40,366 nucleotides of DNA, taken from the NCBI GenBank assembly GCA_015068645.1, contig SVKD01000016.1, positions 1 through 40,366 on the forward strand. Reading direction: 5' to 3'. Numbering within the stretch: position 1 is the first letter of the stretch; each line of letters opens with the position of its first letter. This document shows positions 7,798 to 16,203 of this stretch, in pieces. The position numbers were made by a program, and so were the translations under genes. The DNA is from Oscillospiraceae bacterium (lineage in GTDB: Bacteria > Bacillota > Clostridia > UMGS1840). The notes under the pieces were generated by a model. That model had not been told where the DNA came from. It ran no database searches and saw nothing but the letters and a program-made list of their open reading frames with translations.

Positions 7798-8850
7798 ATG
7801 CAATACTTATATCATTATTTCCCCGGGGGTAACACTCCCGAAGGATTTTTTAGTTTTTATCAAGAGATATTGGATACCCCGAGTTCCCGGAAAACCAAGA
7901 AGCCAAAGAAACTGGCTGTGATTAAGGGTGGTCCCGGAACAGGGAAATCCACTTTTTTGAAATCACTCGGCAAAACGTTGGGTGAGCGTGGTGAACAGGT
8001 TACCTATCTGCATTGTTCTTCCGATCCCGATTCGTTAGACGGTATTTTCTTGCCCGGGCACAATTCAGCCGTCATCGACGGAACTGCGCCTCATATGACC
8101 GATGCGAAATTACCCGGCGTTTACGATACGGTACTGAACTTTTGCGATTTCATCGGAGAGATCAGCGAGAAAGAAGAGGCACTTTCGGAGAGCAAAAAAG
8201 CGTCGTCATTGTTTTTGGAAGGATATTGTTACTTAAAAAGCGCCAAAGCTCTTTTGTCTCTGATGCACACTCGCAGTGAAGAACAGCTTTTGGAAGATGA
8301 AATCCGTATGTTTGCTTTGGATATTGCCAAACGGGTTTCAACATTTTCTGCCGACGGATTTTACAAAAAAGCATTTCTCTCTGCTGTTACCGCCAAAGGC
8401 TTTTGTAATTTTTTTAAAGAAAACTTAGAAAATTACTACACACTATCAGTAGAAGCGGAAGTGGGAGACGCATCTTACCGTCTGATGCAGGAGGTGGCAG
8501 CTGCATGTCGTTTGAGAAATGTAGATATGATTGTTTGTCCCTGCCCTATGAACCCCCATCAGATAGAACATCTGCTCTTTCCCTCAGCCAATCTGGCATT
8601 GGTGACTTCCAACGTATACCATTCCTATTCCGGAGCAGACGAAATTGTGTCTTTTGGCGATTTTTTGAAACATCGGATATCGGGCAGAACACCCCAATTG
8701 ATGTATGATGGTATCTTGCACCTCGCCATAAAAGCTTTTTCGGATGCCTTAGAACATCATAACCGTCTGGAAACTCTCTATCAGAGTGTTACCGATTATT
8801 CCAAAATAGACAATTTCCGGCAGAAAACTCTTGACTTTTTGCTTCGCTAA
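7798..8850 (+). CDS. P-loop ATPase of unknown function (PRK06851-type)
   Basis: The 350-residue protein opens with MQYLYHYFPGGNTPEGF and has a Walker A loop GGPGTGKST at 44-52 after the strand KKLAVIKG. The following YLHCSSDPDSLDGIF and GTAPHMTD motifs are those of a conserved but uncharacterised Firmicutes ATPase family. I find no signal peptide or membrane segment, so it should be cytoplasmic. AGGAGG lies 7 bases before ATG 7798. It has a consensus promoter and a possible weak terminator after it, and the radical SAM gene follows 83 bases downstream. No function can be assigned from the sequence or its neighbours. Confidence 0.85.
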   Translation: MQYLYHYFPGGNTPEGFFSFYQEILDTPSSRKTKKPKKLAVIKGGPGTGKSTFLKSLGKTLGERGEQVTYLHCSSDPDSLDGIFLPGHNSAVIDGTAPHMTDAKLPGVYDTVLNFCDFIGEISEKEEALSESKKASSLFLEGYCYLKSAKALLSLMHTRSEEQLLEDEIRMFALDIAKRVSTFSADGFYKKAFLSAVTAKGFCNFFKENLENYYTLSVEAEVGDASYRLMQEVAAACRLRNVDMIVCPCPMNPHQIEHLLFPSANLALVTSNVYHSYSGADEIVSFGDFLKHRISGRTPQLMYDGILHLAIKAFSDALEHHNRLETLYQSVTDYSKIDNFRQKTLDFLLR

Positions 8851-8873
8851 CGTCCCGCGCTGTCATTTCCGCA

Positions 8874-8901
8874 GGGAGGGGTTCCGTTTCCTCCCGATTT
8901 T
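8874..8901 (+). terminator. Weak hairpin between ATPase and radical SAM genes
   Basis: GGGAGG (8874-8879) pairs with CCTCCC (8890-8895) and is followed by GATTTTC. This may be a partial terminator; no separate promoter for the next gene is evident. Confidence 0.35.
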
Positions 8902-8933
8902 CTATGAATACTGAATCATAAAAGGAGAACCCG

Positions 8934-9821
8934 ATGCTGAAATATTCCCAGTTTTTACGAAATATTTACGGAGAAAAAGTGTATAAAATTCCTGTCAACA
9001 CCGGCGGTACCTGTCCCAATCGGGACGGTACCAAAGGGGTAGGGGGATGTATTTTTTGTTCCGAGGTGGGAGCAGGTTTTGAGCTTCCTGATGCCAAGGT
9101 AGACATTTCAGAACAAATCAAAACCAATATGGCATACATCCGCAAAAAATATCACGCCAACCGTTTTCTGATTTATTTTCAGAATTTTACTGCCACTTAT
9201 TTGCCGTTGGAAACATTCCGGAAGTATCTTTTTGAGGCAATTTTAGCAGAAGACATTGTGGGTGTGGTGATTTCCACCCGTCCCGACTGTTTGGACGGCG
9301 GACATTTGGATTTGCTGGATGAGGTGAGGGCAAAAGGGCTGGACGTATTTATTGAATTGGGTCTTCAGTCTGCCAATGATGTTACTTTGGAAAAAATAAA
9401 TCGGGGCCATACGGTTTCTGATTATATCCGCGGTGCAAAACTGGTGAAAGAACATGGCTTTTATTTGGATACCCATCTGATTCTGAACCTTCCTTGGGAT
9501 CGTGAGGAAGACATTCTCACTGCGGCAAAGCTGATGAATGAGGTGAAAACCGATTCGGTGAAACTTCATTCTCTTCATATTCCTTACGGTACCAAATTGT
9601 ATGACTTATATCAGACAGGGGAAATCGAAATTATTTCCAAGGAAGAATATTTTCACCGTTTATATCTCTTTTTGACGGAGCTTTCTGCTGAGGTTGCGGT
9701 GCAAAGACTGTTTTCCCGTGCGCCAAAAGACGATACTGCTTTCTGTAATTGGCAGACAAGCTGGTGGAAACTGGAGGAAGAATATCTCAGATATGCCGAA
9801 TTTATGGATCATGAGAAATAA
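8934..9821 (+). CDS. Radical SAM protein of the TIGR01212 (YtqA) family
   Basis: This 295-residue cytoplasmic enzyme belongs to the Elp3-like radical SAM group. The iron-sulfur cysteines lie at residues 27, 39 and 42 in CPNRDGTKGVGGCIFC, a CX11CX2C spacing rather than the classic CX3CX2C, as is usual for this family. SAM-domain motifs follow (ISTRPDCL, IELGLQSAND). AAGGAG precedes ATG 8934. YtqA-type proteins have been linked to tRNA modification together with a methyltransferase, but no such partner is adjacent here, so the reaction is not assigned. Confidence 0.9.
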   Translation: MLKYSQFLRNIYGEKVYKIPVNTGGTCPNRDGTKGVGGCIFCSEVGAGFELPDAKVDISEQIKTNMAYIRKKYHANRFLIYFQNFTATYLPLETFRKYLFEAILAEDIVGVVISTRPDCLDGGHLDLLDEVRAKGLDVFIELGLQSANDVTLEKINRGHTVSDYIRGAKLVKEHGFYLDTHLILNLPWDREEDILTAAKLMNEVKTDSVKLHSLHIPYGTKLYDLYQTGEIEIISKEEYFHRLYLFLTELSAEVAVQRLFSRAPKDDTAFCNWQTSWWKLEEEYLRYAEFMDHEK

Positions 9822-9900
9822 AAATTCCTATTACATTATATATTATATATAAGGGCACATCAAATTCCCGGGATAAAATAAAAAAAATTCCAAAAACATC

Positions 9901-9929
9901 TTGACATTTCTTAAAAAAAAGAGTATAAT
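9901..9929 (+). promoter_or_regulatory. Upstream promoter P1 of the S-layer gene
   Basis: TTGACA (9901-9906) and TATAAT (9924-9929) are 17 bases apart, an exact consensus. A transcript from here has a leader of about 320 bases. The stretch 9930-10110 holds a small TGACG/CGTCA hairpin and no credible gene. Confidence 0.85.
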
Positions 9930-10110
9930 CAGTTGGTTGATATTTCGCCTTGGTGTGTTTTATGGAACAAAATGACGGATTTCACGTCAAAAAAAGCGAA
10001 AGCGGAAATAACAATTTCCCCTTAATTTAACCGAAAGATTGCAGGTTTGTTACCAAAATATTACCGCAAAGTATAAATTTTACAACTTTGTTACATATAT
10101 TTTGATATTA

Positions 10111-10139
10111 TTGACAAACGGAATCTTATCTGCTAAAAT
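10111..10139 (+). promoter_or_regulatory. Downstream promoter P2 of the S-layer gene
   Basis: TTGACA (10111-10116) and TAAAAT (10134-10139) are 17 bases apart. The leader from P2 is about 110 bases and contains a GGTTTCC/GGAAACT hairpin around 10182-10203. AGGAGG lies just upstream of the start codon. Confidence 0.85.
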
Positions 10140-10253
10140 GACACCATAGGATACCCCTCAGAAGGGATAGTTCTATCAGCCTGGTTTCCCGATGAGGAAA
10201 CTTACCAAAATCGTAAAAAAAAAATTATATATCAATTTTAGGAGGACATCCAA

Positions 10254-13079
10254 ATGAAACTGTCTAAAGTTTTATCCTTAGTGTTAGCAGTTATGATGTT
10301 ACTCGGCATGCAGACTTTTGCATTCACCGACGTTGCAGCTACTGCTAACTACGCAGAAGCTGTTCAGGTTCTGTCCGCTCTCGACATCATCAATGGTTAC
10401 GAAGACGGCACTTTCAAACCTGATGGCAAAATCACTAGAGCAGAATATGCTGCAATCGTTTGCAGAATTCTGGACATGGGCGATGCAGGCGCTAACAAAG
10501 TTGGCGGCTACTTCACCGACGTTCCCGCAGACCTGTGGTCTTCCGGTTACATCGCAACCGCTTCTCAGTTAGGTATCGTTAACGGTATGGGCGACGGTAC
10601 CTTCGCTCCCGAAGCTGAAGTTACTTACGAACAGGCAATTGCTATGTTAGTTCGTGCACTGGGTTATGAAAAGAAAGCTCAGTCCATCGGTGGCTATCCT
10701 ACCGGTTACATGGTAATCGCTAATCAGGAATCCATCACCGTTGGTACTTCCAACACTGCAGGCGGCGCTTCCAGAGCTACTGTTGCAAGATTAACTTACA
10801 ACGCTTTAACCGTTCCCATGATGGACCAGACTTCTTGGGGTTCTGACGAAAAATTCGAACCTATCCCCACTCAGTCCTTACTGTGGACCAAATTAGATGC
10901 AGTTAAAGCTGACGTTACCATCAATACCGTTCCCTTAAGCAAAGAAGCTACTGACGTTACCTTAACTGGTGGCACCGTAGATAAAGTTGCTGCAGCTAAC
11001 GCTTACGCTGTTCCCGCTACCGCTAAAATTAACGGCGTTGATTTAGTTGGCATGCAGGGCTTAAAAGCTACTGTTATCTTAGACAAATCTGATGATGCTG
11101 AAACCAAACTGGTTACCGTTGTTTCCAAAGCTGGTAAAAACGTTGAAGTTACCATCAAACCCGAAATGTTAGCAAACAAAAACAACTCTGGTTATGTAGA
11201 ATACTACAAAACCAACGATGACGACAGAGTTTCTAAATTAAAATTAGAAGATACTGATTCCGTAACTGCTGGTTTACAGTTAAACACCTACGTTAACTTA
11301 GAATCCGGTACTTACGCAGCTAACGTTGCAGTTGGCGGTAACACTGGTGACGTTGCTTACAGATACGTTGATACCGATAACAACGGTTCTTATGACACCG
11401 TATTCGTTGACAACGAAAGAGTATTTGTTGTAGGTAATGTTAACACTACTTCTAACAAAATCTTCAGAGATACCGCTTCTACTTCTCTGACCACCTTTAC
11501 CGGTGCTTCTTTAACCTTAGATCCTGAAAACGATAACTTAGCATGGTCTATCAAAGATACCGAAGGTAATGCAATGGGTATCGCTGATATCAAAGCTGGC
11601 GATGTTGTAGCTGTTAAAACCTCTAACGTAGGTTCTGACACTTACTATGATATCACCGTTTCTAACGAAACTGCTACCGGTACTATCACCGAAACTTTCC
11701 AGGAAACTGCTAAAGTTGGTGGCACTACCTTAAACAAATTCAAAATCGGCGATGCTGATTACATGATGTTAGACAACTCCGCTATGACTCCCGGTGATTC
11801 CATCGTTGCTAAAGTTTATGGCGACAAAGTTGTTTCTTACACCGTAGAAGAAGGCGTTAAAAACTACGCTATCATCGTTGATGCTAACAGAGCTGAAGAC
11901 TTCGGCGTAACTTATCAGTTACAGATCTTCACCCAGAAAGGTGAATTAGTAACCTTAGACTTTGCTGAAAAAGTTAACGGTACTACTCCTTCCTACGCTT
12001 CTACCGCTGCTTTAAAAGCTGCATTCATTAAAGGCGACTTAATCGCTTATGAAACCAACAAAGCTGGCGAAATCAAAGCTATCGATACTCAGACTGCTGA
12101 TACCGACTTCGTATTAGATACTACCGATAGATTTGCAGCTACTTCTTCTGAATTCAAACCTGCTTCTGAAAAATTAGGTTCTTACTACATCACTGCTAAC
12201 ACTGTAGTATTCACCACTTCCGAAGCTAGAACTGCTATCACCAAAGATGACGTTGCTATCGCTACTGCTGATATCTTAGAAGCAGACACCCCGTACAACT
12301 ACTCTGTAATCGCTAACAGCGATAAAGAAGCTATGGTAGTTGTTCTGTTTGAAGCAGAAGGCAACATCAAAATGGATTCTTATCCGATCGCTATTACCAA
12401 AACCGCTACTGTTACCGTTGAAGGTGAATCCAGAACCAAACTGTTTGGTTTAGTAAACGGTGAAGCAGCTGAAATCATCGTTGCTGAAGATGCTGAAGCT
12501 TCCGTTACCGGTTTAACCGTTGGTGATATCGCTATGTTCACTACCAACGCTGCTGGCGAAATGGTTAAAGCTTACACCTTAGCAGACAAAAACGGCGACA
12601 ACTTCATTGTTAAAGCTAACTACGCTGATGATGATGAAGACGGCGACGTAGCTGGTAACCTGGTTACCTTAAGCACCACCAATCGTACCGCTGCTGGTTG
12701 TATGACCGTTGGCGCAACTCACACCTTAAAAGGTTTTGGTGCTGCTGGTAAAGCATACAAAGTTCAGGGTAACTTACTGAGATTAGTAAAAGCTGCTGAC
12801 TACGCTGCTACCTTCTCCGGTACTGACAGAGATTATACCAACATCACTGATGAAGATATGATCCAGGATTACTCTGTAAACGCTAGCGCTGTTGCTTACC
12901 TGTACGATACCGCTACCAATAAATACACCGTTACCACTCTGTTAGACGCTGAAACTGATTACACCACTGCTGACTACCAGCATGGCGATCAGATCGACAA
13001 CGATGACTTAGTATACGTTTACAACTACGACGGCGAAACCAAACTGGTTCTGATCGTTGACGTTGCTAGCGACAACTAA
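10254..13079 (+). CDS. Major S-layer protein with N-terminal SLH domains
   Basis: The 941-residue product is probably the main surface-layer protein. It has a signal peptide (MKLSKVLSLVLAVMMLLGMQTFA), then SLH repeats at about 22-73 (NGYEDGTFKPDGKITRAE), 84-140 (NGMGDGTFAPEAEVTYEQ) and a looser third to about 190. The remaining 750 residues are Thr/Ala/Val-rich, acidic and very poor in cysteine, as is typical of S-layer beta-domains. Codon choice is strongly biased (GTT, GCT, TTA, AAC, ACC) compared with its neighbours, fitting very high expression. Two consensus promoters, an AGGAGG site before ATG 10254 and a private terminator support a monocistronic, abundant transcript. S-layer identity is inferred from these features. 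Confidence 0.9.
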   Translation: MKLSKVLSLVLAVMMLLGMQTFAFTDVAATANYAEAVQVLSALDIINGYEDGTFKPDGKITRAEYAAIVCRILDMGDAGANKVGGYFTDVPADLWSSGYIATASQLGIVNGMGDGTFAPEAEVTYEQAIAMLVRALGYEKKAQSIGGYPTGYMVIANQESITVGTSNTAGGASRATVARLTYNALTVPMMDQTSWGSDEKFEPIPTQSLLWTKLDAVKADVTINTVPLSKEATDVTLTGGTVDKVAAANAYAVPATAKINGVDLVGMQGLKATVILDKSDDAETKLVTVVSKAGKNVEVTIKPEMLANKNNSGYVEYYKTNDDDRVSKLKLEDTDSVTAGLQLNTYVNLESGTYAANVAVGGNTGDVAYRYVDTDNNGSYDTVFVDNERVFVVGNVNTTSNKIFRDTASTSLTTFTGASLTLDPENDNLAWSIKDTEGNAMGIADIKAGDVVAVKTSNVGSDTYYDITVSNETATGTITETFQETAKVGGTTLNKFKIGDADYMMLDNSAMTPGDSIVAKVYGDKVVSYTVEEGVKNYAIIVDANRAEDFGVTYQLQIFTQKGELVTLDFAEKVNGTTPSYASTAALKAAFIKGDLIAYETNKAGEIKAIDTQTADTDFVLDTTDRFAATSSEFKPASEKLGSYYITANTVVFTTSEARTAITKDDVAIATADILEADTPYNYSVIANSDKEAMVVVLFEAEGNIKMDSYPIAITKTATVTVEGESRTKLFGLVNGEAAEIIVAEDAEASVTGLTVGDIAMFTTNAAGEMVKAYTLADKNGDNFIVKANYADDDEDGDVAGNLVTLSTTNRTAAGCMTVGATHTLKGFGAAGKAYKVQGNLLRLVKAADYAATFSGTDRDYTNITDEDMIQDYSVNASAVAYLYDTATNKYTVTTLLDAETDYTTADYQHGDQIDNDDLVYVYNYDGETKLVLIVDVASDN

Positions 13080-13110
13080 TCAATAGTTAGTCAATCTAAC
13101 AAAACCTAAT

Positions 13111-13144
13111 AAAAGGGTTGTTCCTTCGGGAACAACCCTTTTTG
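13111..13144 (+). terminator. Strong terminator of the S-layer gene
   Basis: A perfect 14-bp stem AAAAGGGTTGTTCC/GGAACAACCCTTTT closes on a TTCG tetraloop and runs into TTTGTTTTG. Confidence 0.95.
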
Positions 13145-13195
13145 TTTTGCTTGAAAAATGATTCAGAATCCGTGAATCTCACCACTCGCGTCATG

Positions 13196-13256
13196 CCTCC
13201 CCTGTGTAAGGGGAGGTGAGTTTTGCGAAGCAAAACTCGGAGGGGTTGTAGGTACA
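13196..13256. repeat. Dispersed palindromic repeat, copy A
   Basis: A CCTCCCC/GGGGAGG hairpin (13196-13216) is followed by a GAGTTTTGC/GCAAAACTC hairpin (13218-13238) and then GGAGGGGTTGTAGGT. The same two-hairpin layout with a GGAGG-TTGTAG tail is seen at 32494-32573. The DNA from 13145 to 13437 otherwise holds no gene that I can support. Confidence 0.55.
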
Positions 13257-13437
13257 GCTTCGGGAAGAGAAAACCCTTGGTTTTCTTTCGATTTCCGCAT
13301 TCCGCTCTCATTTTTCTTCACAAAATAAATATGTAAAATCATGTAGGGGACGGCGTCCTCGACGTCCCATTTTGTCAAACGAATTATGAATCATGAAAAA
13401 TGAATAATTATGGTGACAGGCAAAGCCTGCATAAAAC

Positions 13438-13684
13438 GCCTTCCCCTTGAGGGGGGAGCGAGGAAAGCGCTGCCGGTGGCAGATACAGCGAACCGAGTGA
13501 GTGGCAGCGGTCGAAAAAATCAAAGAACAGCGAAATCCTGCAGATTTTTTCGGGTACCGCAACAGGACAGGGGGACCGCTTGCGGTGGATGAGGTGGTTT
13601 CTGCTTTAAATAGTATTACTGATTGGGAAAAGGATTTTAAACATCTCATCAATCACTTTATGACAGCTTCCCCCAAGGAGAAGC
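13438..13684. repeat. Dispersed palindromic repeat, composite copy B
   Basis: The stretch begins with CTTCCCCTTGAGGGGGGAG and ends with a related CTTCCCCCAAGGAGAAGC. Inside it lies a GGACCGC/GCGGTGG hairpin like the GGACCGTC/GACGGTGG of the copy at 32494. It fills the gap between the S-layer terminator and the M14 peptidase; short open frames in it look like repeat sequence, not genes. Confidence 0.5.
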
Positions 13685-13689
13685 ATTTT

Positions 13690-14511
13690 TTACACCTTTT
13701 TCACCGTTTCTATTATAGTATCTAATATCACTTTGCAATCCTTATACACCTTTGTAAATAAATTATGGGGTAAAGGATTCTTGCCCAGGCCTGCCTCTAT
13801 TGTGAAGGCAGGTTTTTTGTATGTTTTGATAAACCAATCTTTCATACCGCCATGAGATGCAGTACCCGTTGGATTCGCAATTTTATAATGAGAATTTTGT
13901 TGGAAGGCATCCAAATAACGATGAGTGCCGAGTGGTAAAAAATCATCATATTCATAGTATATTTCTTCCCCTTGTGAGTGGAATGCAACCGCCACATCAA
14001 AGGGGATTTCGTTACATAATTCTTGAATTGCTTTGGTTTCAGATTCTGAAAACGGTTCTTCTCCGCCGTATTTTGTGGGATTCGGTCCTTTGATTCCCTC
14101 ATTTTCAACCATCTTCTTTGCCAAATAAAATCCTGCATCATAGTTGTGGTTTAAATCCACACCCCGATAATTTGCCTGCCAGTTACTTTTTTCCAAAAAC
14201 GGTTCCGGCGGTTTGATTCGTCCTGCCACAATTTCTGCACCGTCAGGATTTAAAAGAGGAACGGCATACAGGGTTACGCCGTCATACCAATCTTCTTTGG
14301 AACGAAACAAATATTCCATCATAAATTCCGATAACATTGTTTCCAAACTGTGATGTCCACAAACTGCCAGCACATTTTTAGGACCGTCACCTGCTTTCAC
14401 ACAAAAAATATTTTGTCCCAAATAGGATGTGCCTATGGAAAAAAAGGACATCTCTTTTTGGAACACATCCAGACGAATTAAGTCATAAATCAACTCATGA
14501 TATGCATACAT
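13690..14511 (-). CDS. M14 zinc peptidase, gamma-D-glutamyl-meso-DAP peptidase-like
   Basis: This 273-residue enzyme probably cleaves the gamma-D-Glu-diaminopimelate bond of muropeptides. The M14 zinc ligands are visible as GHHSLE (H54, E57) and AFHSQGEEIYY (H178). The catalytic Glu is E239 in FTIEAG, and the RGVDLNHNYD motif stands where carboxypeptidase A has DLNRNF. FHSQGEEIYY is typical of the DAP-peptidase branch. I chose ATG 14511, with AGGAG (CTCCT at 14523-14527) 11 bases upstream, over the ATG 12 codons earlier. There is no signal peptide and no LysM domain, so it is probably cytoplasmic and acts in wall recycling. It appears monocistronic. Confidence 0.85.
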   Translation of the reverse strand: MYAYHELIYDLIRLDVFQKEMSFFSIGTSYLGQNIFCVKAGDGPKNVLAVCGHHSLETMLSEFMMEYLFRSKEDWYDGVTLYAVPLLNPDGAEIVAGRIKPPEPFLEKSNWQANYRGVDLNHNYDAGFYLAKKMVENEGIKGPNPTKYGGEEPFSESETKAIQELCNEIPFDVAVAFHSQGEEIYYEYDDFLPLGTHRYLDAFQQNSHYKIANPTGTASHGGMKDWFIKTYKKPAFTIEAGLGKNPLPHNLFTKVYKDCKVILDTIIETVKKV

Positions 14512-14792
14512 ATGTATCAATTCTCCTAAACTAATAATAATGCACATAAGTTTTGTACAAATTGAGTTTCCTGCGGCACAATTTTGGCATCTTTAGGCTT
14601 ATCGTCGTTGCAAGGCACAAAGCCTTGCTTCCTCCTCTGCACCAAAATCTGCTAAAAATTTTTCGTGCAGTAATTCCCAATTTGCACCAAACCTATGTGC
14701 GAAAGACAGTCAGACCTATCCTTGTTATCAATCAAATATATACAAAAAAACATTAAGAAAGGCGGAAGAAATCTTCCGAAACAGGTGATGTT

Positions 14793-15251
14793 ATGGCAGA
14801 AACAAAAAAAACAGGCTGGTTGATTGCAGCCATTACGGTGGCAACTGCAATTTTGGGCGGACTTTTTTCCATGAATTCCTCTGAATTTTATGACACATTA
14901 GTTCGTCCCCCGTTGGCACCGCCATCCATCGTTTTTCCCATTGTGTGGGGTGTTTTATATGTACTCATGACGATTGCCATGATTCTGTATCTGAAACAGA
15001 ATCCCGATGACGGAACAGCTTTTTGGCTTTATGTGGTAAACCTTGTGTTAAATGCGATGTGGCCGTTATTTTTCTTTGCCCTGCAACAAATTGATGTGGC
15101 ATTGTTCATCCTGCTTGCCATGATCTTTGTGAATTTGCTTTTAATGGGTAGATTAAAAAACGTGAAATGGGCATTTTATTTGTATCTGCCCTATCTGGCA
15201 TGGCAGTTGTTTGCACTTTATCTGAACTTTTCTATTACACTTTTAAATTAA
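14793..15251 (+). CDS. tspO: TspO/MBR family membrane protein
   Basis: This 152-residue protein has five predicted membrane helices. The signature LVRPPLAPPSIVFPIVWGVLY and the later WPLFFFALQQ segment identify the TspO/translocator-protein family, which binds porphyrins and related ligands. An AGGTGATG site precedes ATG 14793. Its last 9 bases overlap the end of the convergent ylbJ-like gene. The role here is unknown. The 280 bases upstream contain a GCAAGGC/GCCTTGC hairpin (14610-14628) but no clear promoter. Confidence 0.9.
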   Translation: MAETKKTGWLIAAITVATAILGGLFSMNSSEFYDTLVRPPLAPPSIVFPIVWGVLYVLMTIAMILYLKQNPDDGTAFWLYVVNLVLNAMWPLFFFALQQIDVALFILLAMIFVNLLLMGRLKNVKWAFYLYLPYLAWQLFALYLNFSITLLN

Positions 15252-16124
15252 AAAAAGAAAGCGGAATCCCTTAAAATAACATACTGAAATTGTGCCGTAA
15301 ACCAATCGTCCCAAAAGCAGACGAGGAAAGTTTACGGCATGATTTTTGTCAAAATATAATGATTGAAACATCACCGATAAGCCTGAAAATCCGCAGAAAA
15401 AAACAGTTAGTTCCATAGGATACCTTTGCGCTGCCAAAAAAATTCCCGTGGTGATTTCCAAAAAAGAGGCACCAATCGGCTCAAAACTTTTGGGAAGCGG
15501 CAGATTTTTCATCAAATCAATCAGGGAAGAAAAAAAACAAACAAAAAAGAGTAGGGATACCATGGTTTGTGCACTTTCGCTGATGGATTCTACCAGCGCA
15601 TCGGATATCGTTAGATTTTTCACTTCGTGTTTTCTAATGAAATGAGTTTGTTTTTCGGGAAGCTTTTTGCTAAAGAACCATAACAAAGATAGGGAAGCAA
15701 GTAAGAAACTCAAATAGGCAAAAACGCCTGTGAGGGTACTTCTGAAAATACTTCCAAGGTAAGAAACCGCAAATCCGAACCCGGGAATATTGGCAAATAA
15801 GAACAGCAGAGAATACTCTTGTTTAGTGATGCTACCATTATCATATGCCAAAGCAGATAATCTTGCTCCTGTGGGGTATCCGCAAAACAGAGAAGGGATG
15901 AGCATTTCTCTTGCGTTTTCCGATAAATTCCCTATGTTGATTTTTTTTGAAATCCCATGTAATGCCCCCGTCTTTATCAAAATTCCAGATGCCACCAGAT
16001 AAGGAAAAATGCTGGGAATCAGTACCCGTCCCCCCAAATCCAGCCCATTGAGGATTCCGTTTTTTACTGCATCGGGACAACACATAAACCAAAAAAGCAG
16101 TCCCCATCCTGTCCATTTAGACAT
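15243..16124 (-). CDS. YlbJ-like sporulation/nucleoside-recognition (Gate) membrane protein
   Basis: This 293-residue polytopic membrane protein has Gate-domain motifs (GGRVLIPSIFPYLVASGIL and IPSLFCGYPTGARL), matching the YlbJ-type sporulation integral membrane proteins. YlbJ is usually nearer 400 residues, so this is a short member. I chose ATG 16124, preceded by AGGTG, over the GTG three codons upstream, which lacks a site. A sigma-E-like promoter precedes it and it is divergent from yqfC, which agrees with mother-cell expression during sporulation. A non-sporulation nucleoside permease-like protein is the alternative. Confidence 0.75.
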   Translation of the reverse strand: MSKWTGWGLLFWFMCCPDAVKNGILNGLDLGGRVLIPSIFPYLVASGILIKTGALHGISKKINIGNLSENAREMLIPSLFCGYPTGARLSALAYDNGSITKQEYSLLFLFANIPGFGFAVSYLGSIFRSTLTGVFAYLSFLLASLSLLWFFSKKLPEKQTHFIRKHEVKNLTISDALVESISESAQTMVSLLFFVCFFSSLIDLMKNLPLPKSFEPIGASFLEITTGIFLAAQRYPMELTVFFCGFSGLSVMFQSLYFDKNHAVNFPRLLLGRLVYGTISVCYFKGFRFLFLI

Positions 16125-16148
16125 ATTTTTCACCTGTTTTCATATAAT
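16122..16148 (+). promoter_or_regulatory. Sigma-E-like promoter for yqfC-yqfD-phoH
   Basis: CATATT (16122-16127) and CATATAAT (16141-16148), 13 bases apart, resemble the sigma-E pattern ATATT and CATACAAT. The transcript would start near 16155, about 50 bases before yqfC. yqfC and yqfD are sigma-E-dependent in Bacillus. Confidence 0.6.
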
Positions 16149-16156
16149 GTTAGCAC

Positions 16157-16185
16157 ATTATATGGAAAATATTGGAAAAGTATAC
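16157..16185 (-). promoter_or_regulatory. Sigma-E-like promoter for the ylbJ-like gene
   Basis: On the minus strand CATATAAT (16157-16164) repeats the -10 of the opposite promoter, forming a palindrome at 16141-16164. A partial -35, GTATAC (16180-16185), lies 15 bases away. The -35 is weaker than that of the opposite promoter. Confidence 0.45.
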
Positions 16186-16203
16186 GCGAAAGAAGGATTC
16201 CGC

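Noticed and set aside
9962-10029. 22-codon open frame between the two S-layer promoters, a possible leader peptide
   Set aside because: No ribosome binding site precedes it and nothing suggests attenuation.
13410-13725. Short open frames in the gap before the M14 peptidase
   Set aside because: They lie in repeated palindromic DNA, lack ribosome sites and overlap each other in different frames.
14528-14570. Promoter for the M14 peptidase gene on the minus strand
   Set aside because: The best match (TTGTAC with TATTAT) has a 15-base spacer and is too weak to call.
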